A stretch of DNA of 64,000 nt, from the NCBI RefSeq assembly GCF_032118995.1, contig NC_092662.1, forward strand, positions 1 to 64,000, in the 5' to 3' direction. The notes under the pieces were generated by a model. That model had not been told where the DNA came from. It searched no databases and saw nothing but the letters and a program-made list of their open reading frames with translations. The position numbers and the translations under genes are program-made. Every line of letters begins with the position of its first letter. Within the stretch, counting starts at the first letter, position 1. Of the stretch, positions 15,101-25,700 are shown piece by piece. The stretch is from Asterias amurensis. Its lineage: Eukaryota > Echinodermata > Asteroidea > Forcipulatida > Asteriidae.

Positions 15101-17116
15101 AACTTGTCATTATTAATTTCACTGCCATGGAGCAAGTTTTTAATTGATCTCAAAGCCTCGACTACCTTGCTCTAGTCATTTTCAGGAGACTGTTTTGTTA
15201 CTTGATAAGATTATGATCGACTTTGATTATAACATTGTGTCCTTTTACCATTTGTAGATCAGGGAACGACCATCCGTGTCACCAACCTGTCAGAAGACAC
15301 TCGTGAGAATGATTTGACAGATTTATTTCACTCTTTCGGTCCGATCCAACGCATCTACCTGGCCATGGATAAAGTCACTAAACGTTCAAAGGTGAGTTGG
15401 TTTTCCACAGCATTAGACCGTATCGAGTTGATGGCTACGGCTATGGCTATTTAAAAGGCTGGATTGCCACATCATCATGCTTTGAGGTATAGGATGTCAT
15501 TGGTAATACCCTTAGCAACAGTCAAAGGCATAGCCACCAATTTACATACAGCCGAGCCAATAGTAGAACCATCTTGTTCTGTTTCATACAAATCAAGGCC
15601 ACCAAAATAAAGCCTGCTGGTGCCAATATTACAAAGAGTTCAAGAAAATATTGTTCCCAGTGGTGTACATACCTTAACTTGTGGATTTTCAAGCAATGAT
15701 GTACTAGACTATTAAACCTGACATAGTTAAATGTAAACTACAGCATGGCGTCCGTATTAACAGCTCCATTTGTGTTGCTGTATTTTTTTAAGATGGACTA
15801 TGTGCATATGGCCAGTAGTCTTGATTGTGTTCATGGGACGGACGTGAACAAAATACGGCCAAATTGGTGTTGCATTTATTATCCGCTTTCGTTCCCACTT
15901 TATAACAGGGTTTTGCATTCATCAATTTCCACAACAAGGAGAGTGCGGCCAACGCAATCCTAGGAGTGTCTGGTTTTGGATATGATCATCTCATTCTAAA
16001 GGTGGAATGGGCCAAGTAAGTACCAAAAAATAACCTTCATTTGGAAAATGATCTGATTTATAGTTTTCAGGCATGTGAGCGGGTCATGGGGAAAAAACGC
16101 GTAAATTATTTTTTCGTGTCCAAATTTTGGGCCAGTGCTACGAGTCTGAATAACAGGCTTTGTACTGCGGCATAGACAGAACATTAACAGAAACATAGGC
16201 CACAATCGTACCTGGTAATAATGTGCTGTTAGTCATCATTTGATGCTTTTTTGTGACAAGCGCGCGATGCGTCCTCGACTACCATTATTTAGTTTCCAAC
16301 TTGTCAACGTGAAAGACAGTGTGCGCCTAGTCTTGGCTCAAGGTGTTGGCTTTTTAATACAGTTTTTAGTAAAGCGCCCTCTCTTGGTGGAACAATTACT
16401 TGCTTGATGACAAAAAATGAAAGAACGCGGACCGGCCGTTCATGGCAGAGTCGGGAAAAACGCGGAGCCCCCCGCAAGAAAAACACGGAATGGTATTATT
16501 AAAAACTTGGATTTCTGCGTAAATGCGGATGTCTCACATGCCTGTTTATTCTGAACCCCAGTGGACATATTGCATTTGCCTCATCATGCCTCCATCCTAG
16601 AGGTAAAATGGTGATGGAACAATTAATTCTTTTGACGGAATGACCACTGGTAGCCACATTGTTTGCCCACTCTATGCCGAACAATGGAAAACCGCAATTT
16701 AAAAAATAAAATAAAAATTAGCCACCGATTAAGGCCTCTTTGCTGTCATGCACAGATGTCACCATGGTGATGATGACTCGAACCAGATGGAAAGGGACCG
16801 ATACCCAGCTAGCTTCAGATAATTATTTGCAGCATTTTTCCACTGAAGAGTTGTATGTCGAATATTTTTTGGTACATCAACATTTTTGATATCAAAATAT
16901 TGAAATTTTCAATTTTTGGAAATGTTACAAAAAAGAGACATCTGTGATATAGTGTTTGAGTATTTTTGATATATATGGATGGAGGATAGCACTCTAACTT
17001 GATCCACGTTGCATGCACTACCTATGTGAGACTCAACACCAATTTAACCCTTAATAATGATTTTTGGTTTTGCATTTTTTATCTTCTTAAGACCTTCAGG
17101 AACAACACAGCACTAA
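9131..17116 (+). CDS. EIF3G: Eukaryotic translation initiation factor 3 subunit G (ten coding exons)
   Basis: eIF3g is an RNA-binding subunit of the eIF3 complex that binds the 40S ribosome during translation initiation and scanning. Coding exons: 9131-9147, 9246-9292, 11171-11262, 11446-11505, 12201-12305, 14072-14255, 14555-14677, 15258-15391, 15909-16015, 17092-17116. All junctions are GT-AG and phase-compatible, giving 297 residues (human protein 320). Seen in the product: the family N-terminus with 'KPISWADQVE'; a central eIF3g block with 'IVRTFKIEKRK'; a zinc knuckle CRVCKGDHWTTKCPYK (CxxCxxxHxxxxC); a short poly-Gly linker; and a C-terminal RRM with RNP2 'IRVTNLS' and RNP1 'KGFAFINF', ending 'GYDHLILKVEWAK'. 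The last exon adds PSGTTQH. The 'GCCAAGTAAGT' at 16011 could be read as a stop, but it is also a strong donor, and splicing to 17092 restores the family 'WAKPS' tail. The gene begins only about 1 kb from the telomere. Confidence 0.97.
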
Positions 17117-17945
17117 CAAGAAATGTGAGCTGTCTTTCGTCAAATGGTGTCAACGTTTGATTCTCAAAGATGGACACCATCATTCAAATGATTGTAAATT
17201 CAACCCTCCTTATTAAGGTGCCATCTCATCGCACTTTCAACTGAACAATTTGTTGCATCCAATTTCTACAGAGTAGCCAAGAATGTATGTTCCGTTCAGA
17301 TGTTCAGTTCAGGCAGAAATAATTATTAATGCAGCTATTACAAGAGTGGGTTGAAGTTTAAGACATATGCAATTAATTGTTCAGGAAAAAGTTATTTCCT
17401 TAACACACTTTTAAAGTTCAATAATGCACTGTGACAAAAACTAATTGTGTATTGTTTTAAGAAAAGAGAAATATTTTTTTTTCTTTTTGAATCTTTAAGG
17501 AGGCATTAAACTGATACACAAAATTAATTTGGAGAAAGTACAAGATTGCATTCACCTTAAATACATAACATTGCACATTGCCACATAACTGACAGCTTTT
17601 TATGTCAATATTATGGTCCCCTTATCCTCAAATACATAAGCAAAAGGCTCCATGTGATAGTTCAACATAATATTGTACAAAAAATACATTTGTCTAGCCT
17701 GGTTCATTATTTACATCATTAAATACTTCTTTAACTTCGTTAATGAAAGGGAATATGTTTTCTGTTTGTGTGGTTGCACTCATTTTCTTTTAGAACCCCT
17801 GAAGGCTAAACACTAAAAAAGTTAAGTGTGATCGGCCATTTTTGTCTTAAGTTAGGCAGAATCAACGGGTGGAGTTTTGTGGTAGTTTACTAATTCTCAG
17901 TCAGTGTTTAAGTTAATGTGTACAATAAACCAGTTCACTTAAATC
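17117..17945 (+). other. EIF3G: eIF3g 3' UTR
   Basis: This region follows the stop in the last exon, is AT-rich without coding frames, and runs to an AATAAA. Its extent is inferred from that signal only. Confidence 0.6.
17924..17929 (+). terminator. Polyadenylation signal AATAAA for eIF3g
   Basis: Canonical AATAAA on the + strand about 810 bp after the eIF3g stop, and the best candidate for the 3' end. Opposite-strand signals (TTTATT on +) lie just beyond, at 17979-17984 and 17997-18002, so two convergent transcripts may end within about 60 bp of each other. Confidence 0.55.
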
Positions 17946-17978
17946 CACTTACAAAAGCGATTGTTGACTCGTAGTTGG

Positions 17979-18002
17979 TTTATTTAGCAAAATATATTTA
18001 TT
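17979..18002 (-). terminator. Candidate distal poly(A) signals for the TIR receptor gene
   Basis: Two minus-strand AATAAA hexamers (17979-17984 and 17997-18002) lie 1.8 kb beyond the receptor stop codon. Another lies closer, at 18863-18868. Any could end the minus-strand transcript; the sequence alone cannot decide. Confidence 0.3.
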
Positions 18003-19794
18003 ATAGTCTTGAAACAGTAAACAACAACATTTTAAAGATACCTAAAAATAGTAATACTTGTGCAGTTTTATGTAGAGCATTAAGACACCCTACAAGCACC
18101 TCAACGCACTTGCTCATTTTACAACATGTATGCAGAGCTATGTTTGAACTGTAGCACCTTGTCTGGGTCTACAAGATTATGTGTAGTCTGGGTGCAAGAC
18201 ATTCAAGCCCCAAACACTCAACACTACACAAGATGTTGCAACTATTCCACCAATAGAGGGCATTTCTTATGAATGAGATTCCTCCGTTTTAAAACAGAAG
18301 TCCTTTTTTGCTGTAAAAACAAAGAAATTATGTTTTCTGGTACCTCAAAATCAAGCATCTGAATAGTGTTTATTGTCTTTAAGGCCATTACAAAATCATC
18401 TGCATAATGTATAAAAAGTGTTTAAAAAATTATTTAATTTAGCTTTACAAAGTTTAACTTGCAATAAACTATTTTCAACCTGTCAAGAAATAGATTTCCA
18501 AAATATATACATACATCAAGTTAAATAAAAAATCTTTGACTACACTACACTTCAGTTTTGGGTAAGCAAAGTTGTCTGCTTAACTAAGCAGAACAATTTG
18601 CTTGTAAAGTGCAACAAGTTTCACAAGTTAGCAAGAAAATGAGCGGGCCAGCTTATGCAATCACTTCTTTTGTTTGTTTTACATAACCTCTCTAATTGCA
18701 AGAAGCAAATGTTGGCTGCTCTGCAAGTAGTATGCATCCCAGAATTCCCTAGATAAATTGTGTTTTTGAAATTACTATAAGTAGATCAGTCTTCTTGCTG
18801 CATCTTCATTACCTAAGTGGCTTTAGCTATGGTCTGGGCTAGATTGCTGCAAAGGTCTATTATTTATTTGCATCTGAGGCTGTCAGCCATAAGCTGTAGG
18901 CAAAGGCGCTTCATTCAGACATAGCCATATTCACTGCACTACTTAAGTACAAAATAACTTGTGCCTGACAATCACAAACAACATTAAGGGGATTAAACAA
19001 AGCATTGTCCTAAAAAATACATATAAATTGCCACTTCACAACCCTTTACCAGCAAATGATTTCTAAAGCCCTTCACAATATGTCACCATGTTTTAAGTTT
19101 TTGCTAAACTAGTTCCCATATTTAATACACCTCTCAGGGTAAACATATATATACAGCAACAACAAATTGAAAACTAGTGCTGATCAACAGCTAGTACAAA
19201 GTGTGAAGAATTATTTCTAAATGTATAGTAGTATTTTGTAAGCTTAGCAAACTAACTGGAAAGGTTGACCTACCCTAATGGCTCAGTGGTCTCGTGGACA
19301 TCTGCTTTAGCAATGCAAAGGTTGTGGGTTCCAATCCCATCCAAGTGATTTGCCTGCATAACTCAAGAAAGTACCAAGTGCTTAATACACTGTAAGGGTA
19401 AAAAGAAATTATACAGGTTTTGTTGTATAATAATGTTTTGAATTTCCATTGTGCCATTTCAAGGCTAAACCAATGCTAGAAACACAGGAGTAAGCCACAT
19501 CTCTCTCAGGGTAAGTGTTCATATTGTTCCTTTTTCATTTAGGGTTGAACAATGTCAAATGTCAAGGTCTTAAGTGCCAAAAAAATGTCTGTGCAACAAC
19601 ACGAGAAGCATTTTTTTTAATCATATTTCAACCATGCATACTGGATTGGTTTTGGGATCCCCCAAAGGCCTTTTTTGTTTTTGGACCACCTAGTTCAAAT
19701 GTCGAGAAACAGACCAGCTTGTGGTGGTGATTACCAATCACAAACTCTCTTGTTATTTACCATGATTTAAAACAGGGCAGAATTAGCTTATACA
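18003..19794. other. Gene-poor stretch, probably 3' UTR of the TIR receptor
   Basis: No coding exon is recognisable on either strand. It is AT-rich and contains a tRNA-derived SINE-like unit (19270-19400) and a fragment resembling the 'AAGCAG...CTGCTT' MITE family near 18570-18640. Part of it may be receptor 3' UTR, depending on which poly(A) signal is used. Confidence 0.5.
19270..19400 (+). mobile_element. tRNA-derived SINE-like unit
   Basis: An A-box-like TGGCTCAGTGG (19279-19289) is followed about 40 bp later by a B-box-like GGGTTCCAATCCC (19326-19338), then a non-tRNA tail. The cloverleaf is not complete, so this is a SINE head rather than a tRNA gene. A related copy with the same 'GGTTGTGGGTTCCAATCC' B-box lies near 56160-56290. 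Confidence 0.6.
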
Positions 19795-22700
19795 CTATGA
19801 AATCAGTTCAATTTCGTCATTGTCATTTAAGACACAACCATCATCACTAATTCCGTCCGCTCCTCTAACTCTATTAACATTAAGATGAGTCTCCACAGCA
19901 CGCTTCAGCGGTTTCCAGAACCTCTCTGTCTGGCCCTGCGCCCCGTCCCCGCCCAGCCAGGGCACGTACGACACCGTCTGAAGAAGATGTTGCATGCTGT
20001 CACACAGCTCCAACTGTTGGATGTCTTGATACATGAGAGGGATGATGTCAGTCTGGTCCCGCAGCATCTCATCCATGGCGCACAGAAATTCGTAATAGCA
20101 CCATTCACTTTCCATGAAGCCTGGGGACAAGACAAGGATGGTCTTGCGACTGGTGGAGACGGCAGTTTGGATGTTGTCAGTGATTTCTGAAAGCCACAGT
20201 GCAATATCAGGTAAGTGATGTAAAATGAGGATTTGAAGTGGTGAGGGAACCACTTCAGAATTCAATTGCATTTCAAAAGATTATTCCCGAAATTCTAGGA
20301 AAATACTCCCGTCATGGTGGACGAGGAAAAAATAGGAATGACTGGCTTCAACTTGTATGGGTGATTAGGGTAATGGAGTAAGGAGGATTTGGGGCGACAA
20401 TTTACCTGCACCAGGCTTGAAATTCTTGTAGTGGATGCACACGTCACATCCCCACTCCTCCAACTTTGGAATCAGAGACAGGCGGATGAAGTCCTCCTCT
20501 TCCCCTCCGCCCTTGTAAGCTATGAAGATGTCATGTAATTTGTCACCAGCTGAGAAAATAAAGAACCATTTATAATTAGTGTGCCAAGGCTAGACAGACA
20601 ACCACACTGGAGTCTTGCCCGGGACTCCTGCCTTGGTGTTTCTGAGTGTGGATTCATGTCAATGTACTAACCACTATAAATATAACCCTGTTCATTTTAA
20701 TAAAAAGTTAATTCAGCCCCTGTAGCCAAAATGGGGGTTTATGTGTCACTTTACGATCTGTCGCTCTTCTTCCATGGCTCATTTCCAGCTTTCCCTGGGA
20801 CAACGCATTATGACACACTATGGTGACCATGCTTTTTGGGGCATAGCACCTACACTTGGGAGCAAGCTACCACCCTAATTCAAGCAGCACGTACTTTAGA
20901 CACTTTTATATCATTACTTATAATCAATCTGTTTTGTTAAGCTAAATAAAATAGTATGGTTTTAGTGCTTAGAATCGTACGTATTACGTGCCGTATAAAT
21001 GTTGTAACTATTATTTTAACAGCTTACCTAGCTTATGACGGTTGAAGAAAAGCTTATTTATCTTGGTTCGATGTCTGAATATAATGATGACCATGACGAC
21101 TATCAGAATAACGACTGCCGCTAGGGCCAGGACCATCACTGTGTAATGAAGTATAACTGTATTTGGGTTTGATCCTCCTGCAAACAGGCACAGAATTATT
21201 ATTATTAAAACTTTTGTATGAGATATCACCCGACATCACAAGGCTTGACGGCCACTTCAAGGTGAGGGCAACTCAATCCAAAGCTGTTGACCCTAATCAA
21301 CTGCCACACCAGGGGCACGTTGCCACCTACTCATGGGATTGAAACAGGGTTTATACCCTGTTCAGGCTGTAAGTACGTAGGCATGGGTATCATCCACTCG
21401 ATCCTGGGTGGTATAGCAGATGATGATAAGTGGTTCAAAGTTGCTTTCTGTTTTACCAACCAGGCTAATAATTTGGGATGTGACATTGCAAATGGCAAAA
21501 AGCCAATCCTATATCCCCATCAGGAGAAAAGAGTTCCCTGTGCCATATGCTCACATACAGAAGTGAGTTCTACCTCAGTTAATCTCGAACAGGGTAGAAT
21601 GTATCCCAAATAGGGTAGAGTGTATCCCAAACAGGGTAGAGTGTATTCGGAAAAGGGTACTTACCAAAGACTCTGATGACAGCCCTGTCACTGTTAACCC
21701 CAATATCATTTGAAACCATGCAGGTAAGAGACGCCTTGTTGTGATGGGGCTTTAGATCATGTATTCGAACTGAGCTGTGGAGAGGGCATTTCAAAAGAAC
21801 TGAATTCATAGTCATAATGATAACTAGTGTACAGTTATAATAAATATTGAATTGCTACAGTCAGAGCTTGTGTAAAATCTTGGGTAGGGGGAAACCCCAA
21901 TCTACATAGTGCCCCCGGTGGGATTTGAACCAGGGTCCTAGAGGTAAGAGGCATGGAAAGGATCCAATACGCCAGCCTGGCTGCCAAAATATAGTTTGAA
22001 TATATCTTCTTTAGAAGAAGAAAACAAATTTGTCTGCATAGAAGTGTAACGCTCCTTACTCGCCATTGAAGTACTTCATGACTGTGTTGTTCTGCTCAGA
22101 GAGAAGCCACGTGTACGTCATGTTGGAAGATGGGTTGGCAAAGGCGCTACATTTAAATGAAGGACTGGTCCCTGGCTGGAACGTCTCCCCCTTGGGATGA
22201 ACAGTTACCTTAGGAGCATCTGTGGATTGTGAATTTGTAAAGACAGAATATAAATTGGACAGAAAAAATCCTAGAGGAAACAAAATCTGTGTTGCATTCT
22301 CCTAAAATTCTACCCTTTGAAACATTGGCATGTGTTTCTGATCAGCAGAGTGTGGGTTGAAGTACCAGTTGTGACACTTGTGTCATTAAGCAAGACACTT
22401 TACCACTATTGCTGCGTCTATCAGATGGAATGTGAACCCGTACAACCAGTGTGTTGTGTAATGCATGGTCCCAGTGTACTTATTGTAATAAGAAGGGGTT
22501 CGCCAAAGGTTCCAACATAATTTGGATAGGAAAAATACTCTAGCTGGATGGACTTTAGTGGCCCCAGGAATACATGGGTACCTGCGAAGAGGGTGGGATC
22601 ACTGATGTAAATAGTTAGCACCCAGTGAGCGTATTTGGCTACCAGTGCTGCATGCCAACTTCTAAGGAGCTGAGATGGTCTTGAAAGTGCTTTGGGGAAG

Positions 22701-25700
22701 AAGAACAGAGTCAGGGTAGTCACTGGCTCAAGGTGTATTAACTAGAGGTTCTGGCCAATTGTCTAACTCAATTCAATTCAAATCAAATACTCCCTATAGA
22801 TTCCCAAAAGGGAACCTCAAATGCTCCCATACAGTAAATACGTTGAGACATTAAAAAAACTTTTTAAAACGTTCAAAGGATGTAAACAATTACAAGAAGA
22901 AGAAAGAAAAAAACGCTAAAAAGCGATACAATCTGTAATTAAGGTTTGGAAAGGAGATTGTGGTGTGTTCCCATGATAATGGGATAATGGGGAATAGGTA
23001 TCGGTTTGCTTTATGTATTTCTAGCCATGGTTTTTATCCTTACACAATATATCCAAGTCAATGACCCTGCTGCGGTCCTCATTAAAGTCAGGCACCTTGG
23101 AGACGCAGACTAACGCCTTGCCGTTATCATCCCAAGTTGGCTTGAGAGTCAGGAGACTACGCACAATAAACGAGACACCATCATCCGAGTAACTTCAATC
23201 CAGAAAAAAAGAGTGAAAGAAATGATGAACTCAAGGCAGGATGTTTACCAGCAACCCGCCAAATGAAAAAGCATCAATATCAAAATATTCAGGTTCAAGC
23301 ACGTTACACCCGTTTCAGACAACCAAATAGATTAGGTTCGACTCTAGGTCGACCAAAATAAATGTTGGTTTCAAACTGGTGAACTTAAAATATTTACATG
23401 AGGTTCGACTAAAGAAAAGATCGACGACTGAAACCAAGGTGCTCCAAAGCTGTTCAGAACAACTGCAACAGTTGATCATGTGTGCAAGACAATGAAATTG
23501 AATACTTTAATAGCTAAAAGGAAGCCCTAATTTCGATGGATTATGGGGAAATGTGTGAATTTGAATGGGTGTTGAAACTGGTCGGAAAAACCTTTATTGT
23601 AATTTTACCTTTATTGGTATTGGTATTGGTATTATGAATGAAAAATAATCAACAAACACTCACTTATAGGTGACCTTGGCATTGGTAGTGGTAGGGTAAT
23701 GCTAGGAGTATTATGAAAAGAAGAATCTACAAACACTCACTTATAGGTGACCTTGGCATTGGTAGTGTTAGGGTAGTGTTAGGGTTATTATGAATGAAGA
23801 AGAATATACCAACACTCACTCATAGGTGACCTTGGCATTGGTAGTGTTAGGGTAGTGTAGGGTTATTATGAATGAAGAAGAATCTACCAACACTCACTCA
23901 TAGGTGACCTTGGCATTGGTAGTGGTAGGGTAATGCTAGGAGTATTATGAATGAAGAAGAATCTTCAAACACTCACTCATAGGTGACCTTGGCATTGGTA
24001 GTGTTAGGGTAGTGTTAAAGTTATTATGAATGAAGAAGAATCTACAAACACTCACTCATAGGTGACCTTGGCATTGGTAGTGAGGCTCTCGTTACCAAGC
24101 AACCAGCTGATAACAGGTTCAGGATAGACCTTGTCAACCTCGCAAACTAAAACCACTTCTTCATCTTCAGACAACCTCAGGGTGTTGTTTTGTAGTCCAC
24201 TCTGGAATGAAGTTGCGATGAACGGCTTTTTACCTTGACCTTTAGGGAAAATATTAATGTACCTTTACTTTTGGGAAACTTTTGATTGTTTTAATCGTAT
24301 AGATTAAGCTAACCTGTGAATATGTCATATCAAAAGGTGGTTGCGTTTTTGAGATATTGCCAAAAATCTGGAGCTATTATATCCATGTTTCCCTTCTGGT
24401 TTTTACTTGATAAAATAATGTCAAACAAAAACAATTAAAAACCTCTCAACAAAAATTAAGAATCATTAAGTCTGCATTGAGTTGTTTTAAACTCTCCTCA
24501 CAATTCTTTCTGCTCATTTTGACAACAACAGACTGTGTGTCACTTACTCTGAACCACGAGCCACACATCCAAGCTGACTGAGTCATTGGCCCCATTGTGG
24601 CCAACAATGCACCGGTACATCCCAGCATCCTCAAACCTAACCTCATTGAAAATGAGCGACACATCATCGGGACCTTGCTCCACTATGTACGGCCCAGTTA
24701 ATGTGTTCCTTGACAGCACTTTATGGTTACCGTTCATCCACGCCAGGGCACCCGCTTGGGGTTTGGTTCGACAGCGGAACATTGTACCCTGTTTGAAGAC
24801 AATCGTCTTGTTCACTGGACCTTCTAGAAATGGCTGTGGAATAGCTGCAGACACAAGGTATATAGTGTAATAATAATAATATAGTTACTGCATCGTATTT
24901 ATAATGCACACAGTGTCTGAAAAGAAAATTTTCATTCAAGGGCACCGGTTTGCAAAGTCAAGGTAAAAAATCCAGCATTTAAAATGCTCGTTTGAAGTGC
25001 TGAGTTTTGAAGTGTCCTTGGAAGATTAAAGGATTATTCTAATTTCTGAGGTCAGGCGGCATTGAATTCCATAGACTTCTGACTTCCATTAGGCAGGTTT
25101 AATGTTCATCCATAAGTTTAATGACCCAAGTAAATCAATGTTAATACTCCCCAAAGTTGAGAGAAATGTACAGTATTTGAGAAACTCTTTATGTGAGTTT
25201 TCCCATAATGATTTTGAATCAAGCCATACCTGTAACGATAAGGTTGACATCAATCTGGTAGACAACCCCTGCATTCTCCACTCTGCAGGTGTACACCCCA
25301 TTTACAGCTGCAGTGGTGGCTTCGACCTTTGTTATCATATGAATTGGGCTTCAGACAAAAACAAAGGAACAAAATACAGCATCATTCAAAATACAGCATC
25401 ATTCAAAATACAGCATCATTCAAAATACAGCATCATTCAAAATACAGCATCATTCAAAATACAGCATCATTCAAAATACAGCATCATAATAGTTGAATTT
25501 TGTAAAGGATGTGCATAGCTGGAAATTGAACAGATACATGGTCACATTAATCTACCTAATACAAAAAACAAATAAAGTCATAATGGTAGAAAGCTTTATT
25601 TGAGTATTTTTGCTTGCATTGCTTAGTTATTGAGAAATGAGTAAATTAAGTAGTTTCAATCTTGCAAGTCTAGGATCAGATATTTGAAAACAGTACAAAC

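Noticed and set aside
19275..19345. Possible tRNA gene with A and B boxes
   Set aside because: Acceptor, D and anticodon stems do not pair into a complete cloverleaf and related units recur in the window, so it is a SINE head.
23650..24083. Regularly spaced repeats resembling a CRISPR array
   Set aside because: Units are tandem without unique spacers, derive from an exon border and are in a eukaryotic intron.
25102..25518. 138-codon + strand open frame ending in a repeated 'FKIQHHSKYSI' peptide
   Set aside because: It is antisense to receptor exon 7 and to the 17-bp array; the repeat explains its length.
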